Assembly (NCBI GenBank): GCA_019261985.1
Contig: JAFAQY010000102.1
Span: 1 to 64,000 of the forward strand
DNA: 64,000 nt
DNA from: Bryobacterales bacterium
Lineage (GTDB): Bacteria; Acidobacteriota; Terriglobia; Bryobacterales; Bryobacteraceae
Direction: 5' to 3'
The notes under the pieces are model-generated. The model did not search any database. It was not told the DNA's origin and saw only the letters and a list, made by a program, of their open reading frames with translations. Shown here piece after piece: positions 16,483-26,235 of this stretch. Each line of letters opens with the position of its first letter. Within the stretch, counting starts at the first letter, position 1. The position numbers and the translations under genes were made by a program.

Positions 16483-18843
16483 TCATGACGCTCTCAGGCT
16501 ATCATGCGCCAGGCGCAGGGCGGCTCGCAGAGCCGGGCCGAGCGCCGCCGCAATCGCCAGCGCCAGAATACCCGCCGCGGCAACCGTATTCGTGACTGGA
16601 TCGGCCGGGCTAACGCCAAACAGGAGTGACCTAAGCGATTTTGAAAGCCCGAAGGCCGCGACTGCGCCAACCGCCAAACCCCACACGGCCGCAATCAGCG
16701 ATCGCCGGCACAGCAATGTCACAATTTGGCCGGTGCGCGCGCCCAGCGCTTTCCGGATTCCGATTTCCAGCCGCCGTTGTTCGGCAAGATAAGCGGAAAC
16801 GGCATAGATACCGCTTCCGGCCAGGACCAGCGCAAGCCCGGCGAATACGCCCAGCAACCACATTCCGCGAGCGGGCGCGTCGGTCAGATTGGAGGCGCGG
16901 CTCTCGAGCGTGCGCGGCTCATCGATAGGGGCCGCGGGCGACTCCGCCGCCACTTCGCGTCGCACCGCTCGTGCCAGCAGCATCGGATTACCTTGCGTGC
17001 GCACGAGAATGAAATTCAAACGCAGGGCACTTTGCGATTCCGGTAAGTAAATATGTTCCGCTTCGCAATTCGTGACCGAGCCGGAGCAGATATTACCGAC
17101 GACTCCCACAATTTCTCCCTGAACGTCCTTTGAATCATCGAGATTGAACGCCATCTGTGGAATTACCATACTTCTACCTATAGCCATGCCGCCGAAATAC
17201 CGTTTCGCGATCGATTCGCTCACGATGGCGACGGGGGCCGACCCAGTCTGGTCCGTCGCGGCGAAGTATCGGCCTGCGCGTAGCGCAATACCGGCGACCC
17301 GAAAATAATCGTCGCTTACGACGTTCACGCTGGCCCGCCGCGCGTTGGGCGGCGCCGGCTGGCCTGCCGGTTGAACATCCATCGCGATCATCACTCCTCC
17401 CGCGGGCGTCGCGCTTGCAGTCGCCACCCCGGTCACTCCCGGCAGCGCGCTGAGGCGCTGGCGAATGCGTCCATAGAGCGATTCGGCCCCGCTGGTTGTT
17501 TGCTGCGATGAGGGAGCCAAGGCGAGAAACGCGGTCAAGACATTATGCGGATCGTAGCCGAGGTTCACGCCTCGCATGTTCACGAAACTCCGGATCATCA
17601 GACCTGCGCCCGCCAATAGCACGAAAGCCAGCGCGACTTCTCCACTCAACAAAGCGCCTTGCCAGGCGGCGCCGGACCGCGCGCGCATACCCGCGGTTCC
17701 TTCGCCTCGCGCGGAGCGGAGCGCGGGCACAAGCGCGGAGAGTACGGCCGCCGTGAGCCCGAATGAAAGCGCGGCCAGCAGCACGCGCCAATCGATATTC
17801 AGCTCGTCCACGCGCGGAAGATTCGCAGTCAGCGGTTTCATCGCACCCAGGCTTAGCTGTGCGAGCGCGACGGCCAGCACGCTGGCCGCGATTGAAAGCA
17901 AGCAGCACTCCGCCAGAACTAGCCGGATAATATGCCAGCGCGTGGCGCCTAATGCCGCGCGAATCGCAACTTCGTGTTGCCGCCCGGTCGCTCTAGCCAG
18001 CGACAGGCTCGCCACATTTACACACGCGATCAACAGCACGAATGAGACGGCTCCCATCAGGATCAATAGAAGCGGACGCTGCGCCCCGGTGAGGTTATCG
18101 AGCGCGGGTTCGAGTCTCAGTTCGACATCTTTCCAGTCGGCCGGATCGAGCCGCGCCAGCTCCGCCGAGATCAGCTTCATTTCCGCCCGCGCGGCCTGCA
18201 GACCGACGCCGGGTTTGAGCCTGCCCAAGCCGATAATCCCGGTTGGATTGTCTTCCGTCACAAACGGAATGAATAGAGTCGGCTTCACCACGCCGAGCGG
18301 CTTAAAATCCCGCGGCATAATGCCGATCACGTGCCAGGGCTGCTGGTTGAGGGTGATAGTTGATGCCAGCACTTTAGGGTCGCCCCCGAAGCGCTGCTGC
18401 CAAAAGGCGTAATCCAGAATCACGACGTGGCTCCGGCCGCGCTTGTCTTCGTCAGGCAGGAACGTCCGGCCCAGAAAGGGTTGAATTTTCTGCAGCTCGA
18501 AATAGTTCGACGTAGTGCATGGCCCGACCAACATCTCCGGCTCCGCCAACCCGGTGAGATTGGAAGTGCAGAACTGAAGCCCCGCGACCTGCTCGAAGGA
18601 CTTGCTCTGTTCACGGATCTGCCGGAACGCTTTCGGATCCAGATGGCCGTTGCCGCGAGGATCGAGAATATTCACCAAACGGTCCGTCCGATAGCCGGGC
18701 AGAGGCCGTAAAAGCACGGAATTCACAATCGAGAACATCGCCGTGTTCGCCCCGATACCGAGACTGAGAGTAAGGATCGCGACTAACGTGAAACCCGGGC
18801 TATTCCGAAGGCTGCGAGCGGCAAAAAACAGATCCCTGAGCAT
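16483..18843 (-). CDS. ADOP family ABC permease (FtsX/MacB type), no prefix domain
   Basis: A 786-residue orphan permease with the same core as the gene at 9058: NSPGFTLVAILTLSLGIGANTAMFSIVNSVLL near the start, central FtsX signature LARATGRQHEVAIRAALGATRWH, a second periplasmic domain (VSDDYFRVAGIALRAGRYF), and a final FtsX unit (EQRRLEIGIRKALGARTGQI). Unlike the first permease it begins directly with MLRDLFFAARSLRNSP, lacks the prefix domain and has no adjacent PadR gene. No ATPase subunit is nearby. It is probably co-transcribed with the DUF4337 gene. Confidence 0.88.
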   Translation of the reverse strand: MLRDLFFAARSLRNSPGFTLVAILTLSLGIGANTAMFSIVNSVLLRPLPGYRTDRLVNILDPRGNGHLDPKAFRQIREQSKSFEQVAGLQFCTSNLTGLAEPEMLVGPCTTSNYFELQKIQPFLGRTFLPDEDKRGRSHVVILDYAFWQQRFGGDPKVLASTITLNQQPWHVIGIMPRDFKPLGVVKPTLFIPFVTEDNPTGIIGLGRLKPGVGLQAARAEMKLISAELARLDPADWKDVELRLEPALDNLTGAQRPLLLILMGAVSFVLLIACVNVASLSLARATGRQHEVAIRAALGATRWHIIRLVLAECCLLSIAASVLAVALAQLSLGAMKPLTANLPRVDELNIDWRVLLAALSFGLTAAVLSALVPALRSARGEGTAGMRARSGAAWQGALLSGEVALAFVLLAGAGLMIRSFVNMRGVNLGYDPHNVLTAFLALAPSSQQTTSGAESLYGRIRQRLSALPGVTGVATASATPAGGVMIAMDVQPAGQPAPPNARRASVNVVSDDYFRVAGIALRAGRYFAATDQTGSAPVAIVSESIAKRYFGGMAIGRSMVIPQMAFNLDDSKDVQGEIVGVVGNICSGSVTNCEAEHIYLPESQSALRLNFILVRTQGNPMLLARAVRREVAAESPAAPIDEPRTLESRASNLTDAPARGMWLLGVFAGLALVLAGSGIYAVSAYLAEQRRLEIGIRKALGARTGQIVTLLCRRSLIAAVWGLAVGAVAAFGLSKSLRSLLFGVSPADPVTNTVAAAGILALAIAAALGPALRAALRLAHDSLRAS

Positions 18844-18916
18844 CGATTAATAGCGTACTGCACGCCCGGGGGCGCCTAAGCGTCATATTCTTGTTAAAGC
18901 GTCTCACGATAAATGT

Positions 18917-20128
18917 ATGGCTGAATGGTCGCTTAAATATGCCGACTCGCGCGGCGAAATGCATCAGCAGGTCGCCGAAGCCGGTTCCGAACGCGAGCTG
19001 CGCGACCGGCTAACGCAGCAGGGTTTCCTGATCTATTCGATCAAGCCCCGCTCGGAAGCAAGCAGTATGGCCGCGAAGCTCGGCGGCCGCGCCGGCAAGC
19101 TCAATGTTGAAAAATTTCTGATCTTCAACCAGCAGTTCGTAACGCTGATACGCGCCGGCCTGCCGATTTTGAAGTCTTTGGACCTGCTCGCCGAACGCCT
19201 GACCGATCCCAAGCTTTCGAAATACATTAAAGGCGTGCGGGAGGAGGTGCGCAATGGCGCGCTGCTCTCGGACGCCTTTGCTCGTCAACGTGTTTTCCCG
19301 CCGGTGTACGTTACCAGCGTGCTCGCGGGTGAGCGCAGCGGCTCCCTTCCGGAGGTCTTGGAGCGTTACGTCACGTACCAGAAGCTGGCGTTATCGGTGC
19401 GCAAGAAACTGATTGTTTCGATGCTCTATCCGGCGGTGATGATCTTCCTGGCATTTGGGCTGATCGTATTTCTGGTCACCTATGTCGTGCCGAATTTCGC
19501 GCAATTGTACAGCAGTATGGGGTCGCGGCTGCCTGCGCCTACGCAGATCTTAATTGCCGTCGGCACCACGGCGCGCAGTTATGTGGTTTTAGGATTCGTT
19601 GGCTTGGTTATTGCGGGTCTGTTGTTTCGCTACTGGTCGCGCACGCCGTCGGGGAGCGAAGCAGTAGACCGCGTATTGCTGAAGTCGCCAGTGGCGGGTG
19701 AAGTATGGCTGAAATACCAAGTGGCGCAGTTCTCCCGAGTCCTGGGAACGCTGCTGGTCGGCGGCATCCCTTTGATGGCCGCGCTCGACACGGCCGCGGA
19801 TTCTCTCGGAACTCAGGTGTTGAAAAAAGTCCTTCAACAAGCCACCAAGCTGGTGCGGGAAGGCCAAGCCTTATCACAGGCCCTGCGCGTCACCAAAATT
19901 TTTCCCGGACTTTCCATAGACATGATCGAAGTGGGCGAATCCACCGGCGCGCTCCCGGCGATGCTTTCCAGCGTCGCCGAGTTCTATGAAGACGACGTCG
20001 CCACCCGTGTAACGGCAGCCCTCAGCCTCATCGAGCCCGCGATTCTGATCTTCATGGGAATATTTGTCGGCTTCGTACTCGTCTCGCTGTACTTGCCTAT
20101 TTTCTCGCTCGCGGATTCGATGCGGTAA
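18917..20128 (+). CDS. Type II secretion / type IV pilus assembly inner-membrane protein (PilC/GspF family)
   Basis: A 403-residue platform protein. It has an N-terminal cytoplasmic part (WSLKYADSRGEMHQQ), then two T2SSF domains. The first is FNQQFVTLIRAGLPILKSLDLLAERL... with a long helix (LYPAVMIFLAFGLIVFLVTYVVPNF); the second is FSRVLGTLLVGGIPLMAALDTAADSL... with the final helix ILIFMGIFVGFVLVSLYLPIF. Family members anchor the pilus or pseudopilus motor ATPase in the inner membrane. It stands alone here, without pilB/gspE or pilin genes; acidobacterial pilus genes are often scattered. Confidence 0.9.
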   Translation: MAEWSLKYADSRGEMHQQVAEAGSERELRDRLTQQGFLIYSIKPRSEASSMAAKLGGRAGKLNVEKFLIFNQQFVTLIRAGLPILKSLDLLAERLTDPKLSKYIKGVREEVRNGALLSDAFARQRVFPPVYVTSVLAGERSGSLPEVLERYVTYQKLALSVRKKLIVSMLYPAVMIFLAFGLIVFLVTYVVPNFAQLYSSMGSRLPAPTQILIAVGTTARSYVVLGFVGLVIAGLLFRYWSRTPSGSEAVDRVLLKSPVAGEVWLKYQVAQFSRVLGTLLVGGIPLMAALDTAADSLGTQVLKKVLQQATKLVREGQALSQALRVTKIFPGLSIDMIEVGESTGALPAMLSSVAEFYEDDVATRVTAALSLIEPAILIFMGIFVGFVLVSLYLPIFSLADSMR

Positions 20129-20140
20129 GTCCTAAAAACC

Positions 20141-20917
20141 CTACTGCCCGTCCAGCTTTCGTCCCCGTAGATGATCCGCTTCGGCGCTCTTCAAATCTCC
20201 AGCGTCGCGCTCAGCTTGGGCGCGGGCATAATAGGCCTGCGCCAAATCCGGCTGAAAGGCGATTGTTCGCGTGAAGTCTGCGATGGCCCGAGCGTAATCC
20301 CCAAGCTTCACATAGGTCGCGCCGCGCTGAAAATAGTTATCGGCGCTGGGCGCAAGTTGAACCGCGCGATTGAAATCCTCCAGCGCCTTGCGGGCGTCTC
20401 CGGTCTCGCGGACCGCAACTCCGCGCAGATTGTAGGCGGCTGAGAGATCGGGATCTATGTTAGCGGCGGCGCTCGCGTCCTCGATCGCGGCCGAATAGTT
20501 CTTCAGCGCTAGATACGCCTGCCCGCGCTCCACCAGTGGTCTTGGATTTCGAGGACGCGCGTGGATCGCTTTCGTGAAATCGTCGATGGCCGCCTCGGTC
20601 GCGTAAAGCGCGATATGCGCCCGCCCGCGCATCACCCAAGCTTCGGCAAGCGACGGTTGCAATGAGATCACGCGGTCGAATGTGAGAATCGCTTCGTTGT
20701 ACCGCGCGGCGTCCATTAACTGGCGGCCGGCATGGAAAGTCTGTTCGGCTCTTATGGGATCCGTCCAGCGCTTTAGCAGCCATAGCGCTGCGGCTGTGAG
20801 CACCAGAACCGCCGTGATCCACGCCAACACAATGCGCCGTTTGCGCCTGGCTGCATCTTCGGCGGTAACGGGGATGAATGCCGTCGGATCTAGCGGCGTT
20901 CCGGGCGATGTTGCCAT
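20141..20917 (-). CDS. TPR repeat protein, membrane anchored
   Basis: A 258-residue protein with a short cytoplasmic N-terminus, one membrane helix (IVLAWITAVLVLTAAALWLLKRW), and about five tetratricopeptide repeats (for example YNEAILTFDRVISLQPSLAEAWVMRGRAH and YSAAIEDASAAANIDPDLSAAYNLRG). TPRs mediate protein contacts; no enzyme domain is present. The ATG at 20917 is preferred over a TTG two codons upstream. It converges with the PilC-type gene (12 bp apart), and its partner cannot be read from the context. Confidence 0.82.
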   Translation of the reverse strand: MATSPGTPLDPTAFIPVTAEDAARRKRRIVLAWITAVLVLTAAALWLLKRWTDPIRAEQTFHAGRQLMDAARYNEAILTFDRVISLQPSLAEAWVMRGRAHIALYATEAAIDDFTKAIHARPRNPRPLVERGQAYLALKNYSAAIEDASAAANIDPDLSAAYNLRGVAVRETGDARKALEDFNRAVQLAPSADNYFQRGATYVKLGDYARAIADFTRTIAFQPDLAQAYYARAQAERDAGDLKSAEADHLRGRKLDGQ

Positions 20918-20947
20918 GGTCAATCCCTATGATAGAGAAAAAGCCAC

Positions 20948-21388
20948 ATGAAGCTCGTACAGATCATCACCGATGGCGCCTGCATCGGCAATCCCGGACC
21001 CGGCGGATGGGCGTGCATTCTCCGCTATAACCACCACAAAAAGGAACTCTCCGGAGGGGAACGGGAGACTACGAATAATCGCATGGAGATCACGGCCGCC
21101 ATCCGCGGCCTGGAAGCGCTACGCGAACCCTGTGATGTGGAGGTGGTAACCGATTCGCAGTACTTGAAAAATGGAATCACCAGTTGGATTCGGGGTTGGA
21201 AGAACAACGGTTGGATCACTCGCGAAAAAAAGCCGGTGCTGAACCGGGATCTGTGGACGGAATTGGATCGACTAGTTACGAAACATAACGTCAAGTGGAC
21301 GTGGACCAAAGGGCACGCGGATCACGACGACAATAACCGCTGTGACGAACTCGCCACCCGCGCGGCCCGGCAACATCAGCGGCGGTAA
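20948..21388 (+). CDS. rnhA: Ribonuclease HI
   Basis: A 146-residue enzyme of usual RNase HI length that cuts the RNA strand of RNA-DNA hybrids in the cytoplasm. All four acidic catalytic residues are visible: D9 in IITDGAC, E47 in NNRMEI, D69 in VVTDSQY and D133 in NRCDELA, plus the flexible-loop histidine in KGHAD. The basic protrusion ([21 protein letters not shown]) is present, as in E. coli RNase HI. It is divergent from the TPR gene, 30 bp apart. Confidence 0.96.
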   Translation: MKLVQIITDGACIGNPGPGGWACILRYNHHKKELSGGERETTNNRMEITAAIRGLEALREPCDVEVVTDSQYLKNGITSWIRGWKNNGWITREKKPVLNRDLWTELDRLVTKHNVKWTWTKGHADHDDNNRCDELATRAARQHQRR

Positions 21389-21399
21389 AGTAGACGTGT

Positions 21400-21987
21400 A
21401 TGAAGGCCACAACATTTGTTTTCATTATTGTTTTTTCATCTTTTGCCGCTGCACAGCCGATTGGGGCAGGAATTAAGCTGGGCACAACGCTCACGGATGC
21501 GATTTCATCGCTCCCATCGTTCCCCATTCAGAACACAAACCATTTCATCGTGGGTCCATACGTGGAGGTTCGTCTGCCCTTGGGTTTGGCGGTGGAAGGC
21601 GATGCGCTCTATCAACGCGGGCTGTATGGAAACGTGACCAATGGGAGCGGTAGCGGCTCCACGTGGCAGTTTCCGATTGTATTGAAGTACAAATTCTTAG
21701 AGGGTCCGATCCGTCCGTACGTCGAAGGCGGTCCCACCTTCAGTCACACCGCCGACATATATGGCGAATTGCCTTTTGTAGCGGCGATCGGGGAGACTCC
21801 ATTCCTGAATCATCGGTCGAATTTCGGCATCACGCTCGGCGGAGGTATCGAGGTGAGGATCCTTAAGCTGCGTGTTTCACCCGAGGTCCGATACAACGGC
21901 TTTACGGTGACCAACATTCAAGACCCCTCAGGCTTGTTTCATTCCAACAGGAACATGGCAACATTCACGATGGGCTTCGGCTTTTGA
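21400..21987 (+). CDS. Outer-membrane beta-barrel protein, small (OmpW/OmpA-like fold)
   Basis: A 195-residue protein with a clear signal peptide ([18 protein letters not shown], cut near AQP) followed by alternating amphipathic strands typical of an eight-stranded barrel, with the C-terminal residues [10 protein letters not shown] ending in Phe as outer-membrane proteins do. Patterns such as [16 protein letters not shown] and [13 protein letters not shown] match the generic porin_OMP_b-brl families. The role is unknown. It sits 11 bp after rnhA and ends within a few bases of the ispG frame. Confidence 0.75.
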   Translation: MKATTFVFIIVFSSFAAAQPIGAGIKLGTTLTDAISSLPSFPIQNTNHFIVGPYVEVRLPLGLAVEGDALYQRGLYGNVTNGSGSGSTWQFPIVLKYKFLEGPIRPYVEGGPTFSHTADIYGELPFVAAIGETPFLNHRSNFGITLGGGIEVRILKLRVSPEVRYNGFTVTNIQDPSGLFHSNRNMATFTMGFGF

Positions 21988-22019
21988 CGAAAGCACCCGA
22001 CGATACAATAGAGAATTCG

Positions 22020-22025
22020 GGAGGA
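22020..22025 (+). promoter_or_regulatory. Ribosome binding site that selects the ispG start
   Basis: GGAGGA lies 6 bases before the ATG at 22032. The upstream ATG at 22026 is too close to it, and the frame-opening TTG at 21984 has no such site, so 22032 is the best start. Confidence 0.65.
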
Positions 22026-22031
22026 ATGTCG

Positions 22032-23273
22032 ATGGCTGCTAGCCCGCGCCGTAACTCGGTGCCCGTTCGCATTGGTTCGGTGATGGTCGGGGGAGGACAT
22101 CCAATCGTTGTCCAATCCATGACTAACACCGATACGGCCGACACGCCCGCGACGGTGAACCAGGTGATGGCGCTGGCGAACGCCGGCTCGGAGCTTGTGC
22201 GCGTCACGGTGAACACGGAAGAAGCGGCGCGCGCAGTTCCCGGAATCGTTGAAACCCTCGATAAATTCGGCTGCCGCGTGCCCGTGATCGGCGATTTCCA
22301 CTACAACGGCCATATCCTGCTGAAGAAATATCCTGCCATGGCGCGAGCCCTCGCCAAATACCGCATTAATCCCGGAAACGTAAATATCGGCAAGAAACAC
22401 GACGACAATTTCCGCACCATGATCGAGGCCGCCGTGGAATATGACCGGCCCGTGCGCATCGGCGTAAATTGGGGCTCCCTCGATCAGGCGCTGCTGACGC
22501 GCATGATGGATGAGAACAACCGCCGGCCGGAGCCGCTGGATGCGAAGGCCGTCACCTTGCGCGCCATCGTCGTGAGCGCGATCGAGTCGGCGAAGGCCGC
22601 CGAGAGGTACGGGCTTGGACGCGACAATATCATTCTGAGCGCCAAGGTCAGTGGAGTTCAGGATTTGATCGCCGTTTATCGCATGCTTGCCGCGGAATCC
22701 GATTACGCCCTGCACCTTGGCCTAACCGAAGCCGGCCTGGGATCGAAAGGCATCGTCGCCACCACGGCCGCGATGGGGGTGCTGTTGCAGGAAGGTATCG
22801 GCGACACGATCCGCGCATCGCTCACGCCTCTTCCCAACGGGGATCGCACGGAAGAGGTAATCGTCTGCCAACAAATCCTGCAAGCGCTCGAGCTGCGGAG
22901 CTTCACTCCACAAGTAACGGCTTGCCCCGGATGCGGCCGTACCACTAGCACCTTCTTCCAGGACATGGCCGACCGGATCCAAACTTATCTGCGCGAGCAG
23001 ATGCCCGTATGGAAAGAAACCCGGCCGGGGGTGGAGGAGATGAAGGTCGCGGTAATGGGGTGCATAGTGAACGGCCCCGGCGAGTCGAAGCACTCTCATA
23101 TCGGCATTTCGCTGCCGGGCACTTTTGAGGAACCTGTTGCGCCCGTTTACGTCGATGGAAAGCTGAAGTGTACTTTGCGTGGCGATAGCATCGTGCAGGA
23201 GTTTATCGCGATCCTGAACGACTATGTCGAGCGCCGTTATACGGAGCGGACGCTGGAGAGCGTCGGCGTATAA
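22032..23273 (+). CDS. ispG: 4-hydroxy-3-methylbut-2-en-1-yl diphosphate synthase (flavodoxin type)
   Basis: A 413-residue IspG/GcpE, the enzyme that opens the cyclic diphosphate of MEcPP to HMBPP in the MEP isoprenoid pathway, using a [4Fe-4S] cluster. The N-terminal TIM-barrel part is seen in [14 protein letters not shown] and [18 protein letters not shown]. The cluster cysteines are in TACPGCGRT and [12 protein letters not shown], followed by [10 protein letters not shown]. With uppS in this same window it feeds undecaprenyl and quinone synthesis. The start at 22032 follows a good ribosome binding site. It lies 44 bp after the barrel protein gene. Confidence 0.95.
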   Translation: MAASPRRNSVPVRIGSVMVGGGHPIVVQSMTNTDTADTPATVNQVMALANAGSELVRVTVNTEEAARAVPGIVETLDKFGCRVPVIGDFHYNGHILLKKYPAMARALAKYRINPGNVNIGKKHDDNFRTMIEAAVEYDRPVRIGVNWGSLDQALLTRMMDENNRRPEPLDAKAVTLRAIVVSAIESAKAAERYGLGRDNIILSAKVSGVQDLIAVYRMLAAESDYALHLGLTEAGLGSKGIVATTAAMGVLLQEGIGDTIRASLTPLPNGDRTEEVIVCQQILQALELRSFTPQVTACPGCGRTTSTFFQDMADRIQTYLREQMPVWKETRPGVEEMKVAVMGCIVNGPGESKHSHIGISLPGTFEEPVAPVYVDGKLKCTLRGDSIVQEFIAILNDYVERRYTERTLESVGV

Positions 23274-23277
23274 TCCT

Positions 23278-25020
23278 TCACTGCGTGTCCGCCGCAGCCG
23301 GTGCTTCGGCGTTCTTCTTTTGCTCCTTGTCGCCGCTAACCTTCTTGTCATCTTTTGAGGGCTTTTCCTCTTTTGCCGGCAACGGCGGCGGCTGAGGCGC
23401 GGGGTCGTTCGGGCCAAGATGCATCAATTCCCGCAGCGCCGCGACGACCTCCTCTTTCGAATTGCGCTTCGGTTTATACACGTCCAAATCGCCCATATCC
23501 AGCGGGTTCGGTTTTTCGGGCGCCTCGGCCAGTAGCAAAGGTGTCTGATTGTCCTTATTGACCGCGTCCAGTTTCCCGCCTGCCGCGGCGAGCGCGCGAA
23601 TCATTCCCACGTGCTTTTCCTGCACGGCCTGGTGCAGCGGTGTCGAGCCATCCGCCGCCTTCGCGTTCGGATTGGCCCCCGCCGCAAGCAGGAGATTGAG
23701 AGCCTCCAGCGGGTCGCGATTGCCGGGTTCGCGGAACTGCGGCGGGCCAATGCGGGTGAATCCGGGTCCGCCCGCGATGGGCGCGCCCTGGCCGCCTTTT
23801 ATGGCCACCATGAGAGGCGTGCGGCCCGCGTTCGGATTCGGCCGGCCAGGACCTTTGCCGTCCTTCGGCTTGGCTTCGGTCGGGGTCCATTCAAGCTGCG
23901 CGGCATTCGCGGTGCGCGGGGCCAGCATCAGCTTCAACACCTCCACATCGGCTGCGGTCGCAGCGCGGTAGAAAGGCGTGCTGTTGATCTGCGCGCCGCA
24001 GCATAGCGTGGTCGAATGCAACGCGCCGGCGAAGGGCTTGTTCACATCGGCGTTCAGATCGAGCAGAGACTTGACCAAAGCCAGCGCCGTCAGGTTGTTC
24101 GGATGGTTGGGTTGCAGCCGTGAGCCGTCGTGCGCGCGCATATCGGTGGTTGCGTCGTGCATGTCAACGGCGAAGAACAAGGATCCGTCGTTGGGGTCTG
24201 CGCCGAGGTCGAGCAATTCTTTGGCGAGATCGAAGCGATCGTTGACGATGGCGACGATAGTCGCGGTAGCGCCATCGGCATTCGTTAGTTTCAGGTCGGC
24301 GCCGCCCTCGATCAGCGCCTTCGCGACGTCCTCGTGTCCGTTACGCACTGCGAACATCAGCGCGGTGAAGCCGCCTGACGGATGGTCCGCGTTCTTGCGG
24401 CCCGTGATCGTTGAGACGTGTGCCTTCAGGTTCGGATCCGCTCCGGCCTTCAGCAGCGCCTTCACAACGTCCACGTGACCTTCGGCGGATGCCCACATTA
24501 ACGCGGTCTCTTCCTGAAAAGGATCCGCGGCGTTAACGAACGAGCCATGGGAAAGCAGCAGTTGGACCGCTTCCACGCGGCCCGTGCGCGCCGCGGCCAT
24601 CAGCGGCGTCTCCCCCTCGGCGTGCCAGCGCGTCGGATCGGCGCCCGCATCCAGCAACGCCCGAATGCCCTCGACGTCGCCATTGCGGCTCGCCTGAAGC
24701 AGCGGGGTTACGCCGTAATGATTCGCGGCGTCAACCACTGCTCCCGCCGCAAGCAGCGCTTTCGTCATCTCGAGGTCCGAGTGGTATGTCGCCCATAAGA
24801 GCGCGGATGAACCGTCGTTGGCGAGCGCATTTACATCTGCGTGTTCCTTGATTAGGTTGCGAACCGCCGGCAGACTATCGGCTCTCGCGGCATCAACTAT
24901 GGGCGTTGCGTTGGGAGCAGCATGCAGACGCGCATTGGGTCGCGCCAGCATCCATCCAAACACAACCAGCCCAAGCATCGGCGGCAGGCACTGCCACAGG
25001 TGTCCTCGCCCTGGTTTCAT
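23278..25020 (-). CDS. Exported ankyrin repeat protein
   Basis: A 580-residue protein with a hydrophobic N-terminal signal (LPPMLGLVVFGWMLA) and about ten ankyrin units, most clearly GVTPLLQASRNGDVEGIRALLDAGADPT, GETPLMAAARTGRVEAVQLLLSHGSFVN and TALMWASAEGHVDVVKALLKAGADPN. One stretch (about residues 330-440) has longer non-repeat inserts. The tail is a low-complexity charged region (PPPLPAKEEKPSKDDKK...). Ankyrins bind other proteins; in bacteria exported ones are often immunity or scaffold factors. No catalytic domain is seen, and the partner is unknown. It converges tightly with ispG (4 bp). Confidence 0.85.
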   Translation of the reverse strand: MKPGRGHLWQCLPPMLGLVVFGWMLARPNARLHAAPNATPIVDAARADSLPAVRNLIKEHADVNALANDGSSALLWATYHSDLEMTKALLAAGAVVDAANHYGVTPLLQASRNGDVEGIRALLDAGADPTRWHAEGETPLMAAARTGRVEAVQLLLSHGSFVNAADPFQEETALMWASAEGHVDVVKALLKAGADPNLKAHVSTITGRKNADHPSGGFTALMFAVRNGHEDVAKALIEGGADLKLTNADGATATIVAIVNDRFDLAKELLDLGADPNDGSLFFAVDMHDATTDMRAHDGSRLQPNHPNNLTALALVKSLLDLNADVNKPFAGALHSTTLCCGAQINSTPFYRAATAADVEVLKLMLAPRTANAAQLEWTPTEAKPKDGKGPGRPNPNAGRTPLMVAIKGGQGAPIAGGPGFTRIGPPQFREPGNRDPLEALNLLLAAGANPNAKAADGSTPLHQAVQEKHVGMIRALAAAGGKLDAVNKDNQTPLLLAEAPEKPNPLDMGDLDVYKPKRNSKEEVVAALRELMHLGPNDPAPQPPPLPAKEEKPSKDDKKVSGDKEQKKNAEAPAAADTQ

Positions 25021-25095
25021 CGATCATCCTCCATCTGCAACTTGCTCTAAGATATACCGCGCAAGCGAGCATAGCAAGCCCCTGCGGGATTGAAT

Positions 25096-25312
25096 GGTGG
25101 AGCACGCTTTAGCGTGCAACCGGGGCTTCAGCCCCGGCACCCGGGTGGTACTGAAGCGGCCGTTGCGGGTCGCTGAAGCTCGCCGGGTGGGTGCTGAAGC
25201 GCGCTGCGAGTGTTGAAGCGCGCGTTGCGAGCGAAGAAGGCCGCCGTGTTGGTGCTGAAGCCCGCCCGTGCGGGTGCTGAAGCACCCGTCGCAGGCTAAA
25301 GCCCGCTCCACC
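25096..25312. repeat. Composite hairpin repeat element with terminal inverted repeats
   Basis: A 217-bp element filling most of the gap between the ankyrin and rmlD genes. The ends are 22-bp imperfect inverted repeats (19 of 22 match): GGTGGAGC...GCTTTAGC...TGC at 25096-25117 and its complement at 25291-25312. Inside are a CCGGGGCTTCAGCCCCGG hairpin and about seven degenerate units built on GTGCTGAAGC, spaced roughly 20-30 bp. It shares the GCTTCAGC core with the shorter copies elsewhere in the window. No coding frame is likely. The rest of the gap (25021-25095 and 25313-25341) shows no gene. Confidence 0.75.
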
Positions 25313-25341
25313 TGGACCAGCGGCAGCCATAATGTAAAGAC

Positions 25342-26223
25342 ATGGGCAGGGTCTTGATTTTCGGCGGCCGCGGGCAACTCGGCGTGGAATTAGTCCGGGA
25401 GTTCACCGCCAGAGGTCATAGCGTCACCCCGTTCGATCGGAGTCAGGTTGACATCACGAATGCGGACGCCGTGGAACAAGCATTCGCGGCTTCCGATCCC
25501 GAAATCGTGCTCAACGCCGCGGCGTATAACCAAGTGGATGTCGCCGAGCGCGAGCCGCTGCCCGCGCTCCAGGTGAATGGCCTGGCGGTGCGGAACCTGG
25601 CAGTCGCGTGCCGCGAGCGGAAAGCGAACCTCGTGCACTTTTCAACCGACTATGTTTTCGACGGAACTGCCGGGCGCCCATACACCGAAGAAGACGACAC
25701 GCATCCCATCGGCGCGTACGCCGTTTCCAAGCTGGCCGGCGAACTGTATGCGCGCGCATATCTCGAGCACCCCCTGATTCTGCGCACATCCGGCGTGTAT
25801 GGGCCCGGTGGATTGGACACCGCGCGCGGCAACTTCGTGGAGCTGATGTTGCGCATGGCTGGGAATGGCCAGCCGATTCGCGTGCTGAACGATCATCTGG
25901 CTTCGCCGACGTATGCGCTGGCCCTGGCGGCGCGCACGGCGGAGTTAATTGCGCTCAACGCCACCGGAATTTTTCATCTCGGCGGCGGCGAGCCGATTTC
26001 CTGGTTCGATTGGGCGGTAAAGATTTTCGAAGCCGCGGGGCTGAAGCCTTCGATCACGCCCACAAACGAGCGCGAATTTCGCACAGCCGCGCGCAGGCCC
26101 AAATTCTCGGCATTGTCCAATGCAAAGGCGGAGAGGCTGGGTGTCTCGCCAATGCCGTCGTTCGATGAGGCAATCCAGGATTACATGCGCCGCCGTAAGC
26201 GGAAATTGGCCGCGCCGAAGTAA
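25342..26223 (+). CDS. rmlD: dTDP-4-dehydrorhamnose reductase
   Basis: A 293-residue short-chain reductase of the RmlD family that makes dTDP-L-rhamnose for cell-surface polysaccharides. Visible features are the nucleotide motif FGGRGQLG at residues 7-14, LNAAAYNQVDVAE, the FSTDYVFDG strand, and the catalytic YAVSK, with PTYALALA and GIFHLGGGE typical of the C-terminal half. The other rml genes (A, B, C) are not in the window. The start at 25342 directly follows the repeat element. Confidence 0.9.
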   Translation: MGRVLIFGGRGQLGVELVREFTARGHSVTPFDRSQVDITNADAVEQAFAASDPEIVLNAAAYNQVDVAEREPLPALQVNGLAVRNLAVACRERKANLVHFSTDYVFDGTAGRPYTEEDDTHPIGAYAVSKLAGELYARAYLEHPLILRTSGVYGPGGLDTARGNFVELMLRMAGNGQPIRVLNDHLASPTYALALAARTAELIALNATGIFHLGGGEPISWFDWAVKIFEAAGLKPSITPTNEREFRTAARRPKFSALSNAKAERLGVSPMPSFDEAIQDYMRRRKRKLAAPK

Positions 26224-26235
26224 CGCGCTGGGGGG

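Noticed and set aside
18917-20128. Type IV pilus or type II secretion operon
   Set aside because: Only the PilC/GspF gene is present; neighbours are a TPR protein, rnhA and a permease, with no pilin, ATPase or secretin gene.
25096-25312. CRISPR array
   Set aside because: Units are degenerate and irregularly spaced, there are no unique spacers of even length, and no cas genes are present; the inverted ends point to a different element.
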